64,000 bases of DNA from Pseudoscleropodium purum (GCA_963969395.1 OZ017801.1:21271611-21335610); one strand, 5' to 3'. Counted from the first letter of the stretch, positions 1 through 11,963 are shown. Made by a program: numbers and translations. The notes: a model not told the origin generated them from the sequence alone.

Positions 1-125
1 ATACATTAGATGCCAATTCCATTCGTCTTTCAAATTTTTTTTTCTGAAAATTTACTTTCAAGAAGTTCAACCTCCCCAAATTAATTTCCAGCTCTTACAT
101 GGGCGCTTCATGCCTTCATGGACCT
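1..125. repeat. Dispersed repeat, copy 1 (partner at 34441-34565)
   Basis: The first ~125 bases align by eye with 34441-34565 in the same orientation. Shared blocks include TTAGATGCCAATTCCA, TTTCAAGAAGTT and CAGCTCTTA/TAGCTCTTA. The copy runs off the window edge, so its full length is unknown. No coding potential is seen. Confidence 0.6.
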
Positions 126-1369
126 CGTACTTACTGAGGATATTAGTACGATAAATATTCGGTATGCATTCCAAAGTTGGTGTCAGAGTAGCTCTGCTGT
201 ACGTTACCCCTCTCGGAGTTGTGGCGCGTAGTAATTAGTAACGAGCTACAATGTCTCCGTCTACAGTTGCTTCGATACCGACGTCAACAAACCGCCTCTT
301 CCGTTCCAAATATCAAGGTCAGAGGAAGCCGTACACAGTGCTCATCCACACGGCAGCTACTTGGCGGAGTAGTATAACTTGTGTTAAGCTTATATAAGCT
401 TCTCAAGAACAAGCTTGCGGATGCTCACATTTGCGTCCACATTCACGAAACATTTTCTTAATTTCAGTGTCTGATCAATTCCACTCCGTAGGAATCTAGG
501 CTAACTAGAAGCTGGAGGGGATCCAGCTTCAACTGCAGCTGCACGGGTCTTTACGTACGTCGAGTTTTGACTTTGTGAGTACTCGCATTCCCTCAACCTG
601 ATCGATGTACCTCTGATCTTTGATCTAGCTAGGATTGACAATCATGCAACTTGTCGGTGGATTCCACGGTAGACTGGAGCCACTGATTTTCATCACGTCT
701 TCGTTTCAGATTCCGTCATTTTATTAATTGTCTTGTTGGTTCCGCTCTGTTTCTTCAATTCGAGTTATTGCTATAATTGTGGGAAGTTCCTTTCGAAAGT
801 GGATTTTGTATATCAATATATGTTGTTGAGGACAGAATTAAGTTTGTACGTTTGTATAACACGTCGAGATGTCACGGTCCCACAGGAGTTCATGTGGTAT
901 AGATTTGGAGGGTTTTGCAACGGTGTACGTTTAGCCAGGACATGCAACGTCAAATGTTTTAGCAACGTTTTGAAAGATGCTCCAGTAATGTTTTTTCACA
1001 AAACATGGAAATTTTGGGAAAGTACTTACGCAATCATGCAACGTTTTTCAGCAAACATGCATGTTTGACGTCAACGTTAGTAGCAACGTTCAATGTTAAC
1101 TTTGGAATCACGTTTCAGTGTTAAGAACAACGTGAGAAGGGCTGTATCGAAAATATGTTTGCAGGATATGATGTACTGAATGGCTTGGGCCACTATTGAA
1201 GTCCACTTAATTGTTTGCAACATCGGACTATATTAGAGCGAAATTAAGGGAGCGTGTTCTTCCTACAACCTTGATCACGCTTAGTCATTGAGATTCACTG
1301 GTAATCAGCAAGTGGAAATTTTCTTTACCTGGCTGCAGAATCAACTGGGGAGGCCAGGAAGAATCAAGC
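126..1369 (+). other. 5' region of the low-complexity gene, no ORF supported
   Basis: No coding sequence is supported here. The stretch probably holds the promoter and leader of the gene starting at 1370. An 8-bp perfect stem around AGGGGAT lies near 506-528. Between about 940 and 1095 the motif GCAACGT recurs (941, 961, 1037 and 1083 regions) beside the palindromes AACATGCATGTT and TTGACGTCAA. TATA box and transcription start could not be assigned. Confidence 0.35.
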
Positions 1370-2110
1370 ATGGCCAATCGTCGCCAAGTTGTGAATCCTT
1401 ATGCGATGTACGGCATGGGTGGCATGCAACCCATGGGCTACATGCCTGCTGGTAATTACATGTATCCTGCGCCTGCGCACCCTGTCCACCGGACGCAACA
1501 GCGTCGTGCACCTCAAGGCCACAGCCAAGCCCCAGGCCGCTCTCAAGGCCGCCCTCGAGGCCATACTCAAGGCCACCATCCTGCGCCAGCCCGCGCACAC
1601 GGCCACCATCCCGGGCAGCATCACCAGCAACAGCATCAAGGCCACCGGCAAATCAGCCACCGTGGAGTTGCCCAGCATCCAAGCCAAGGTCATCATCCAA
1701 GCCAAGGTCGTGTGGCTCCTCACGGGGATGGACGCTCGAACATGGTGACCCGCAACAATTGCTATGACAACCACCAGAACCAGAATTACAACCCGCAGTC
1801 CCAATTTCATCAGCAAGCCAGCGTTCCAAGTGGCGGGGGCAATATCTTTCGTGGACGTGGTTCTCCTGGTGGTGGGGATGACGAGGGTTCTTATCAGAAT
1901 AGCAGTGACTATTCTCGTTCTCAGGACAACAACAGATACGATGGCGACGATGGGAATGAAGCAGGCACTGGTTCCTGGAATGAAGCAAGCTACGGGGATG
2001 AAGCAAGCTACGAGGATGAACCGAGCTACGGGGATGAACCGAGCTACGGGGATGAACCAAGCTATGGGGATGGAAGCGAGAACGTGAACGACAACGACTA
2101 TTATAATTGA
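1370..2110 (+). CDS. Low-complexity His/Gln/Gly/Pro-rich protein, unknown function
   Basis: I do not recognise this 246-residue protein. The start was chosen because ATG has A at -3 and G at +4. The N-terminus is Met/Tyr/Gly-rich (repeated YxMGGM-like pieces). Residues ~40-115 are very rich in His, Gln, Gly, Pro and Arg with several GHH and QGH motifs. A Gln/Asn/Ser middle contains a short GRGSPGGG stretch like an RGG box. The last ~45 residues are five Tyr-Gly-Asp-Glu-Pro-Ser units. There is no signal peptide or membrane segment. The composition is that of an intrinsically disordered, possibly RNA-binding or prion-like protein; that is inference. Long open frames on the other strand and in other plus frames over the same bases are by-products of the skewed composition. 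No intron is evident. Confidence 0.6.
   Translation: MANRRQVVNPYAMYGMGGMQPMGYMPAGNYMYPAPAHPVHRTQQRRAPQGHSQAPGRSQGRPRGHTQGHHPAPARAHGHHPGQHHQQQHQGHRQISHRGVAQHPSQGHHPSQGRVAPHGDGRSNMVTRNNCYDNHQNQNYNPQSQFHQQASVPSGGGNIFRGRGSPGGGDDEGSYQNSSDYSRSQDNNRYDGDDGNEAGTGSWNEASYGDEASYEDEPSYGDEPSYGDEPSYGDGSENVNDNDYYN
1986..2078 (+). repeat. 18-bp coding tandem repeat (about 5 units)
   Basis: The unit GCTACGGGGATGAACCGA and close variants recurs about five times in frame at the 3' end of the preceding gene, giving YGDEPS hexapeptides. Early units read YGDEAS and YEDEPS. The copies are nearly identical, suggesting recent slippage or unequal exchange. Confidence 0.8.
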
Positions 2111-5100
2111 ACATATATCATGGTGCCTTGTAATCTGAAGGTCCTTGTAGCTCGAAGCTTTTGTCATCCAAGAACTTGTTGGAAATTCTATGTTTTAGTA
2201 AGTTGAATTCCCTATGTTTCTGACTGAGAAATGTTGCGCGCCCAATGAGGTGACCATGGTGAAATGAAAATCATGGGGAGGGATCATATTCTATCCTTTG
2301 GTGAAGACGTGAGGGGAAAGTTCTGTGAGAAAAGAAACGGTTCAAGCTTTGGTTAGAGTAAACTTCACCGACGCTGTCTGTTGCTTGTTTCTCCCCGTTC
2401 TCCGTTTCTCACCCGGCTAAGCTTGACTACGTTCTGTTCTGGTATCCGAGTGTAGTGTGCAGCCTAGTTGTCTCTCCGCTTCAATCCTGTTAGATGCAGA
2501 ATTGTTCATTGGAGAGTTCAAAGCTTCAGGAGTTTTAGCTAGACGTGTTCCATTGTTGTATAGTCGTCAACATGCGGGCGCCAAAGAGCTCAGATCGATG
2601 TGTTGGTGCAGAATGGGTGAAGATATTCTGCACGCTCAGCATTGTTGAAGACGTTCATCACAGGACATCTGATTTGTATTCATTGTCCAGTTTCGTCTGC
2701 CGAAATTTTCAATAGTTCAGTTTAAATTTATGCAATGGTTTTCTCTTCTGAGTGTTGTTGAAGTAGTTGTGCACTTGATGTGTAATGCTTTTGTATTCAC
2801 TCGATCACAAATTGTTGGAGGTAATTCTTTAACCAACTTGTTTGTCAATGCTTTTCTTCAACGCTATAAATAGTTTTTCCACTTGCTCTTTTGTCACCCC
2901 GTATCTGGCATGGGGTGGATATTTTTATTTTTTTATTTTTATAACAAATGGAAACCATTGTATTTAGAAATGGAACACAGAAACCGCCGAGCCAGAAGGC
3001 TTGATAAATGAAGAGAAAGTGAGCAATGAAGAGAAATGAGTAGAAAAGAAAGTAAGAAGCTAAAGGTCCGTTCCCACCTGTCATTACGGTGGCATTAACT
3101 CAGCTGTAAATTGTTGTGTGTTCCCACCTGACTACTCACTTATCTACCGAACCTACACGGCAGCCGAGGTGACATCATCGTAAGAACACTCTTGAATCCA
3201 TTAATCACTTTGTTAACGCTGGCCACCACAACAGAAGTACTCTGTAATATAACCTTGGAAAACTTTAAAAAATGAAGATTTCAGCAACTGCTAGCCATTC
3301 TTATCAGTATGCCTGGTTCTCAGGTCCATAGAATTAGAATGGTGGCTGCCCAAGGCAAAAATTAGGGGGATCCATCTAGAAAAAATCCAATACCTTGGGT
3401 ATTTCTAGCCATCACTTCACAGGAACTTGAATACCCCTATTGATGATACTAATGATAGGTCTACAGGCAATCTATTTATACAAGTGGGATGATGGGAGAT
3501 GAAGCAACCAATATGGAATATTTGAATCAAAGATTAGTAGGAGTTCAATTGCTCATACCTAATGAAGTCAAAAGCAAGAATTGTGTTTAATGTAGAACTT
3601 AAGACCTCATGTAGGCATAGTAAAATAACTTTTTTCAAGAAATTTAAAACTAAGAAAAGTTGGTAAATCAAGCTAACTTCTATCTCCAAATTTTCTTTTG
3701 AGATTTGGAGCCTCCAATCCAAAGTTAGGGACAAAATTCAATGAGGGGTTTAGAAGAACATATTCTTTGACTTTGTGCAAGAAGAAGTGCAATTCAATTA
3801 ATCATTTCATCCACAAAGTACACTTATTTGGTAACTTTAATCCAAGAAAAAAAACTTGATCACCAAGATTTTGTATCAAAAATGATTTAATTTATGAACC
3901 AATGGATACATTCTTCATTTTTACAATGATCTAGAAAGTTATCATTTGGTCACTTGTGAATGTCTAACATTTTAGGGCTAATGAAAATTGTGATTTGCAA
4001 TAAGATCTATTTATTTTGAATTTTTAGGTGCAAGAAATGAAAAAAAGATTCTATTAGAAAAGGTGTACAAAGAAGACTTAAGCAAGAGAATTTTTGTAGT
4101 TGAAACCTTTAAGCAAAGGGAAGGACCAAAAGAGTAATTATAATATCTAAAAGGCAAGTTCAACATTCTCTCCATTCTTTGTGAATATAAAGATTTAACC
4201 CTTGAAAGTCCTTTTGTCTTTTTGGTAGATAAATGAGAATTTGGATAGAATTATGTGATCTCAATTTGTAATTAAATTTTTTAAAGATTGAAAAATACTT
4301 TAGCTTTACTTGGATATGTCTTTTATTTCAATTGGTGCATGGGAGCAAAAGTTATGCAACACTTTTTTCTAAATAAAGTTCATTAAGTGGAACAAAAAAA
4401 TTTACAAAGTTTCAGACTTTTGGAAAAAAAATTGGTTTTCAAAGAAAAGATTTTTGTGGATATGGAAAGATGTGATTCATTCTATTTGGAGTAGTGATGA
4501 AAAAGTGATGAAGAGATTTGTATTTTGGGGGAAATTGGAGCATTATTTTCTAAAAAATATTGACAAAATTTATTTTTGAACTCATTTTTCAAATAAATTA
4601 AAACAATGATCCACATGGTTTAGTTCTTTTACTAGAACAAACTCAACATTGGAATTAGTGTCTTTTAATTCCATCTGAGAATCATAAACCGATTAGTTTT
4701 GTTTCAATCTTGTACGTACTTATATTTAAATAAACTTTTGAAGGATGAAAATCAATTTTTTTCTTAAACCCTAAAATTTTGAACTCAATTTCTAAACATT
4801 TAAAAAACATTTAGGGATTAGTATGCAATTTATGTAATCTTGATTTATGGATAGCCTTCTATCTATTGATAGAAATAAGGGTTTTGTAGACTAGTGAAAA
4901 GTCCCATGAGCAAACCCACATGACCAAGTAAACTAGGTTTTGGTCTTCAGGGACATGCTTCCTAAGTTCACATGGACCATGTTTCTACTAGTGATCTATT
5001 TATTATTGTTTTTGAAAGAGACCCTATTATTAATTATTGGTATTCTATCATGATGAACTTTAGAAGTGAATACCTTTCTATTACCAAAGTGCACTTCAAC

Positions 5101-7436
5101 ATGCCTTTTCCTCCAATTGCTAAAATCAATTATAGAATCACATAATGTAATCTTTTCATACAAATTCCAATCACTTATGGCTATTTAGCAAATACATGGT
5201 GATTACATGCACACATAGCTTAGTAACACTTGATAAGAGACAAATTTAACTCTCATGCATGTATCTTTTTTCCAATTTTAATGTTAATGAGTTTATGCAA
5301 GAATTTGAAATACATGCCACAAAAGACATTGGACTAGTTGTTTCAAAGGTAGTGTAACATCATACTAAATAATCTCCTAACATTAGTACCTCTTATGTTT
5401 CTAAACTTTGGAGCCAAAAGCTTTGGTTTTACAACCTTTCAAAATGCTTGTTCTTATTGCACTTTCTTATTTCAACAGAAGAGTGAAGGAAAATTGCATA
5501 GAAAATGATATTAAGAATTATGTTATCTACAAAGTTATTTACCACATTGGTGAACTCATAATAATTTTCATTTTGTAGTTGGTGATTAGTATTCATATTG
5601 ACATTTTAATTCAATTTTAAATACTACTTTAGTACAAGTTGAACTATCTTGCTAGAAATTATGTGTTTTTCGTGGAAATATAGTTATTAATTGATATCGT
5701 TATATTGACATTCAATGTCTTTAATAGGTATTAAAAATACTACATTTCATTATTACAATAGTATTGTGTGAATAAAAATTCTGAAGAAAAACAAATTTTC
5801 ATCAACACATATCATGTGTGTGGCCTGATTTCTCCTTGAACTAGCTTTGTAGATCGACTAAAGTAAATAGATCCACTATTACTAGATTGGGGTTCAATTC
5901 AATGCTCTATATATAAATTGAAGTCAATTTTGTTATATTCAAATGTAATTTTAATTGAATTGAATGTGCAATTGGGATTCCAAGTTTTAGAGTTGGATTA
6001 GAAAGTCACCACTTCATAAATGCAATGAGCACACTACATATGACAAAAGGCTCATTCATTTTTTTATTCTATGAAGGATTGCTTCTAGATTTCCATTGGA
6101 ACCATATAAAGAAGTAAGAAATACATTAGAATCTCTAAAGACAAGAGTAGTCCCTCCTATAGAGCACAATAGGAAGTTATATGCTTTTACTATGACCACC
6201 CTATAATGTATCTTCCTTTTTCTAAAAATGACAAAAACTTTTGCCAACTATGTACATAGCAATCTTCCTCTTTGAATAGTATTAATATCTACGTTTTTAG
6301 TAAAAATATTCATCTTCCATAGAAAATGATAGCCTCTAGTAAGTAGCTCTGTATGGATGACACTAAATATTGTTTGTGTGTAGCATGGTTCTAAAATGAA
6401 ATTGAAAATAATGGTTCAAATATATTTCAAAATAAATTCACAATAACTTTTTGGTAAGTTTATGGCACCTAAATCATATGAAGTGTTCTAGATGTGTGTA
6501 CTCTTGCATTTTTTTCCTTGTTGTGCAATGCAACTATACACGAGATATATCCTATATGTGCTAGTAATCTAAAACTATCATCACTTAGTGTACATCTTCA
6601 AAACCAATGCCTTATAACTTCTATCAAAAAAATGTTTGATCCATCATGGCTTTTGCATACAATATTGAAATGTTGCATTCTATAGTGTGTTGGAAGCTCC
6701 TTTCAGTTGCTGAGAAGAAGAATATGAAAATTTGGCTTGTCTAATAATTATAGTAACTAAACAAAGTAGCAGGAAGTAGTAGTTTTGGATGTACCTACCT
6801 TAATTCTTTAATAGCTCGAGGTACTGAATTCTTTTATTAACAAAATTTTGAAGTTCAATAAATATACTCAAGTTATTATTTTCAATATTTGAAATGATTT
6901 TGAAAGTCTAGTTGTAGCATCAAAAATCTAATTCTAAAAAATAATGATTATGTATTTTCTATTCAAGATTTTGTGCAAGGAAGTGCATTGTTAGTCTTGA
7001 TTTTCTAGTGTTCAGGGCTTTCAAATAACTAGATTTTAAAGAAAAAATCACATGAACCATTTATTTAAAAATAAATAAAAGAATAGATTTAGAGAGACCA
7101 TAAATTGATTCCAGGGTTATGCAAGCTTTGACCTTCAATCCTCATGTATTTGCGGTGACCAATTTTTTCGGTTTGACATGTGAAAAAAAGATTAAAAGAC
7201 TTCAAATTGGCTTCACAGTTTTAACACCCTCATGATCAAACATTCCAATCTTTCAATTCATAAGTGAAATTGTTAACTTTTACTTTCCCATTAAACACTT
7301 AATATGTTTGGTTTCAATTTATATGGTTACAATTTTCTTAAAACTAATAAAACTTATCAAAATGTTGGCTTCTTGTTTAATTTAGAGCAAGTTTAAAGAA
7401 GCTCAAAAAAGGCCTTGGGCATTTAGAGGTTCATAT
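2111..7436. other. AT-rich intergenic region
   Basis: From about 3.2 kb the sequence becomes strongly AT-rich with stop codons in all frames. No gene is supported. It holds one arm of an inverted dispersed repeat (3590-3745) and a weak CACTAGT-ended inverted structure near 4889-4993 that I did not accept as an element. The first ~1 kb after the upstream gene has moderate GC and may be its 3' UTR and flank. Confidence 0.6.
3590..3745 (+). repeat. Dispersed repeat, inverted partner at 15530-15690
   Basis: Reading 15530-15690 as its reverse complement reproduces this block with scattered differences. Anchors include AATGTAGAACTT, CCTCATGTAGGCATAGTA and AATAACTTTTTTCAAGAAA. The two arms lie outside the CACTA element at 7437-15518, so the pair brackets it by chance or by shared repeat family. 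Confidence 0.6.
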
Positions 7437-7712
7437 CACTACAAGAAAATGATTGTTTTATGATTGCAAAATATGACTGCATTGAATCACAAAATCAAGA
7501 AATGTGACTCAAGCAAGAAATCATAGTAGATGACTCATGCTAAGTCATTCACTTTTAGTCATATAACTGGTGAATCATATTTGTAGTCATATAGATTTGG
7601 AAGTATAATAAACCTTTTTTAGACGTATTTTGCCAACATGGCGAATATGTTGACTATCCTTGGAGGCTTGACTTTTTCATGAGCTGCCCGAGTAAAATAA
7701 AAAAATACTACG

Positions 7713-7976
7713 TGGAATATGACTCACTATAGTCATATTTTGACTGATGTGGAATATGACTACAATGAGTCATATTTTTGAGTAATATGGAATATGACTA
7801 TAGTGAGTCATATTTTAAGTGATTTAGAATATGACTACGGTGAATATATTTTGAGTCATATTTTAAGTGATATGGAATAACGGAATATGACTATAGTGAG
7901 TCATATTTTGAGTGATGTGGGATATGATTGTAGTGAGTCATAATTTGGTTGATGTAGCATATGACTATAGTGAGTC
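7713..7976. repeat. Subterminal tandem hairpin repeats of the CACTA element
   Basis: About six diverged units of roughly 40-50 bp are each centred on ATATGACTATAGTGAGTCAT, a near-palindrome able to form an 8-bp stem. In En/Spm, subterminal repeats bind TnpA; a comparable role here is inferred from position only. Confidence 0.75.
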
Positions 7977-7979
7977 TTT

Positions 7980-8790
7980 TTTTGTTCAAGTTAGTACTAA
8001 AAGATAGTAAGAAGTAAAAGCTAAGATATAACAAGAGGCAACAAAAACTAAAACTAAAAACCAATAAGAAGCAAGAATAAGACAAGCTAAAATGCAATAA
8101 AAGATAATAAGAGGCAAGAAATAACAAACAATAAAAAATAATATCTAAAAGACAACAATTAAGCAAGACTTAAGATCCAAGTTGAGGCAAAAATCTTAAA
8201 ACAACAACTTTGAAGTAACAATTTTGAAGCAATAATTAAGAGACCACAACTAAAAAACAACAACAAACTAGTAACAACTTTGAAGCAACAACAAACCAAC
8301 AACAATTAAAAATAAAAAACTAAGAAAGAACAACAAAGAAGCAACAACTAATTAACAACAACAAACTAATATCAACTAAGAAACAACAATAAATTACTTA
8401 GCAACAACTATAAAGCAATAACTAATTAACATCAACAAATTAGCAACAACTACAAAGCAACAACAAACTAACAACAACAAACTAACAACAACAAACTAGC
8501 AAAAACTAAGATGTAAGAAGCAACAACATATTAGTAATAACTAAGAAACAACAACTAAAACTTCAATAACTAAACTACAACAATTAAAACACAACAATAT
8601 AACAATTAGAACTTTAAAAAACAAAAGAAGGAAGAAGAAACAAGAGTTAAAAAGCAACAACTAAGCAATAAGTAAACAACAAGAACTAAAACACAACAAC
8701 ATAACAATTAGAACTTCATAAAACAAAAGGAGGAAGAAGAAACAAGAGTTAAAAAGTAACAAAAAAACAAAAAAGATGAAGCAAATGAAG
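7980..8790. repeat. A/C-rich, G-poor low-complexity core with CAACAA repeats
   Basis: The interior of the non-autonomous CACTA element is dominated by (CAA)n-like pieces such as AACAACAACAAACTA, with very few G or T. A local direct duplication with a ~102-bp period lies within about 8583-8757, with GAAGAAGAAACAAGAGTTAA in both copies. Nothing coding is supported; reverse-strand open frames here are compositional. Confidence 0.7.
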
Positions 8791-9217
8791 TGGTGGCTAG
8801 GGTTTTAAAACCCTAAAAAATGATAGCTAGGATTTTAAGATCCCCCAAAAACAATGGCTAAGATTTTACAATTTTGAGTGATAATTTATTTACATCTTTT
8901 TTAGGTTGCCCAAATTTTTAGGAGGTTGCTAGAAAAAAAAACTTTAAAAAAAATGTGAACCTTTAAAAAAGTGACTATAGAATATGACTGCATGTAGTCA
9001 TATATGCAAAAATATGATTGACAAATATGATTAGTGTTCCCGTAATATGTTCCCTACAATTTCCTAAGAAGTGTTTTGTTGTTCCCCAAGCATGTATACT
9101 ATACACCCATGAAGTACAAAGGCAAAATATGACTAGTAGTCATATTTGCAGTCATGTATGTTCTAAATGTTGTGGAATCCAAAAATATGACTATGAGCAG
9201 TTGCTAGTCATCCTTAG

Positions 9218-9534
9218 TGTTACGACCTAGGTCGCAACAACTGGACTTAAGGACTGGAGGACCAGGGTATCAAACGGAGTACATTAGTCACATGGTATAG
9301 CGGTTAGGGAAGTTAATCATCTCTCTCAATTTCGAGTAAATACCCAAATTGGGAATTATCATGTACACATTCTCTTGTAATCAAATGGAGCTCAGAAGAT
9401 TATACTTTCTTGTGCAATCCCTTTATTATGATCTGTGATGAGTGTGTTATATTTCTATGTGATTATTTGATGTATGATTGGTCTTTAGGACGGACGGAGT
9501 GTTGACAGGCAAGGTCCTGCCGTCGATCGTAACA
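9218..9534 (+). repeat. 5' LTR (317 bp)
   Basis: Begins TGTTACGACC and ends GATCGTAACA, the usual TG...CA form. Its partner is at 15156-15472, equal in length with 12 transition differences. Confidence 0.93.
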
Positions 9535-10349
9535 TTAGAATGCGTCCATGATATTGTCCACACTCCCAGAGAGAGTCAGAATGGATCACTACTGAAAAAT
9601 TTCCAAGATGCGGTTGGACTAGGTGTGATCAATAATTGCTTCTTCCGATTTCCTGCAATTCTGCAATTCTTTATTCAATTGATGCGACGACCATGAATGA
9701 TCGCGGTGGCTTGTATATAAAGGAATTGAAATCTGGGAAACTGAGCATGATGAAGAAGAGAAGGAACAAGGATTTACAAAAATTTGCAAGTCCAGCCCTG
9801 GACCACGCGACGGTGCTTTTTTGAGTTAAGGATGCCAGGCCGCAGATTCAGTACCTATCATATGCAATTGGAATTTCGCGCAGCTCTCATGCGTGCAACG
9901 ATATGCGAGGCGAGGGGATTATTATCCAAAAATTGGTGTGACAACTCTGACACTTGCCTGGCTCAATCGATGATCAGGAACACGGATTGTATGGAGATAT
10001 TGAACATGTTTAAAGAACAGTTGGAACACATTACAAGCGAACGAGCCGTTGATTTTAGTGTTTGGGGGAAATTCAGCAAAGGCTACAAATTAGAGTACTC
10101 TCCACTTGATCATTTTATTGACACCATGCTTATACTCGTGGTGGAAAAGATCTCACATCGTTCATCACGGTTGTGATCAAGGTTTTTATATATTACAAGT
10201 ACAACAAGCGGAGCGTAGAAGGGCTGAGGTCGCACCTAACAGTGCGAGATGCACATTGATTTGTTGGCCGCTGGGGTTACCATGTGATGGGTGATTTTTT
10301 CCTGATAATTTCTGAATTTTAAAATTTAAAATTGTGTTGATATCTGATT
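9535..10349 (+). other. Retrotransposon leader with an unexplained open frame
   Basis: About 815 bp separate the 5' LTR from gag, long for a leader. The frame spanning 9784-10176 stays open for about 130 codons without resembling Gag. Its only ATG starts are internal (for example 9831). Its origin is unknown; it could be leader sequence that is open by chance or captured DNA. Confidence 0.4.
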
Positions 10350-11465
10350 ATGGATCGTGAAGGTTCACAGATGGACCAGGGCACTCGGGTGGTACCTGAG
10401 GAAGTGGGGTCGGAATTGGTCGAATTTATTCAAAGGCAAATTCAAACGGTGTTTCAATTAGCAATTCCACATTTAGTTCAACAAATTTCCGAACGAGCCA
10501 CAACATTACCGGCACAAGTTCCGCCTTCTACCACTGCACCACCAACTCATCAAGATCGTCATCAAGTGGAGAAATATGAGCTTGGGGCCAGCGAAAAGGA
10601 GTCAAAAGTTGCTGAACTAGAGAAATCTACGGGAAAGAGGGGTGGGGAGGTTTATCGATGGTTTGCACAGCTTTGCCTTGTCTTCAGAGGTAAGCCACAA
10701 ACCTACCAGAGTGATGAGGATAAGATTGCATATGCACTCTCCTATATGAGTGGAGTCACACAAAATTGGGCGATGCCACTCTTGCAAGCGTTGGATGAAG
10801 GGCGGAGCCATGAATTATTATTAAATTATGATGCTTTTCGGGCGGCTATAATTGGGGTGTATGCTGACATCGACCGAAAGGAAAATGCAGAAGATCGTCT
10901 CGGAAAAATCAAGCAAACTGGATCAACTGCGTCATACATCTCTAGTTTCAATGAGCATGTTGCTTAAGTTGACTGGAATGAATCTAGCTTGGTGGCCCGA
11001 TTCCGTAGCGGCCTCAAAGATGAAATACTTGATTCAGTGGCCACGACAGAGGTACAACCACGTGGTCTCCAAGACTGGATGGCCATGGCATCAAGAATCG
11101 ATGAAAGATTATGGGCACGCAGGCAGACTCGAAGGTCGTCAACTTCATATTCAAATTCATCCCCAGTTACCCAAATGAACTCCAAGCTACAACATTGGGA
11201 CTCCAAAGATCATGGTGGCCGGTTTCAATCTATGCCAGAGTCATCAGGGCCAGTGCCAATGGAGTTGGGTGCAGCTAGAGTAACGACTGCCCTTGCAAAA
11301 ACTCCAACGGAGCGATTGGATTATCAAAGGCAAGGAAAGTGTTGGGGTTGTGGTTTGATAAGCCATGTATGGGCGCGGTGCCCAACAAATCCATCCAAGC
11401 CCTTGTCTTTATCAGCATTAGAATTCGAACCTAGTGAGTCGGGAAAAGACATAGCCCGGGACTGA
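10350..11465 (+). pseudogene. gag: Retrotransposon gag (capsid and zinc knuckle), one nonsense codon
   Basis: The start ATG at 10350 opens a frame with the retrotransposon Gag capsid region (helical, around 'VYRWFAQLCLVF' and 'RLGKIKQTGSTASYISSFNEHV'-like sequence). A CCHC zinc knuckle C-W-G-C-G-L-I-S-H-V-W-A-R-C lies near 11340-11380. The frame is interrupted once by TAA at 10965-10967 and continues in the same frame to TGA at 11463. A single C-to-T change from CAA would explain the stop. The downstream protease is in a different frame. Confidence 0.85.
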
Positions 11466-11509
11466 GCAGATGGCCTTGGTACCCGAGCTGTATAGGAGAC
11501 CAGACGGCT

Positions 11510-11869
11510 TTGACAATACAAGGCACAAGCTTTGGAAAAGAGTTAGAACCCCTGTATTTAAGAGCTACCGTGGATTCCGGAACGCACCTCACAGTGGTTG
11601 GTAGGATCAATGTATTATTAGCCAAACCATTGGTGGATTCTGGGGCCACTAGGGTATTCATGCATCTTGATTTTGCTCACAAGTGTAAGGCAATAATTCG
11701 GTTGAAGAAAGTTCCTCGGGAAGTGAGGGTCATTGATGGACGAATAATTAATTCGGGTTTCATCATCCATGAAGCTACTTTCCAGTTATGTTTGCCAGGC
11801 AATACCGAAATATTGACAGCGGACCTCACCAACACTGGCAAATACCCATGCATTTTGGGGACCCCCTAG
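11510..11869 (+). pseudogene. pro: Retrotransposon aspartic protease region
   Basis: The frame contains the retropepsin-type active-site motif V-D-S-G-A-T near 11634-11651 and ends in CILGTP followed by TAG at 11867. The same frame continues with LIRHDPTIRW, the usual continuation in gypsy proteases, where Trp normally sits at the stop position (TGG to TAG). It is offset by one frame from both gag and reverse transcriptase, so indels or a frameshift separate the pieces. Confidence 0.75.
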
Positions 11870-11963
11870 TTAATCCGCCATGACCCAACGATTCGTTGGT
11901 CGGAAAAGAGGGTAATTTTTTATTCAACGTACTGTCAAACCAATTGCATGCAACAACCAGCAA

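Noticed and set aside
1364..2167. 267-codon minus-strand open frame over the first gene
   Set aside because: It mirrors the low-complexity plus-strand gene, its long Val/Ile/Arg runs are reverse translations of GAT/CAT-rich codons, and it has no recognisable domain.
4889..4993. CACTAGT-ended inverted structure
   Set aside because: The right end resembles CACTAGTAGAAACATGG, but the left end lacks CAC, arms are poorly matched and flanks show no duplication.
9535..9560. Primer-binding site after the 5' LTR
   Set aside because: TTAGAATGCGTCCATG does not match the complement of the tRNA-iMet or another tRNA 3' end that I can recall; self-priming could not be shown either.
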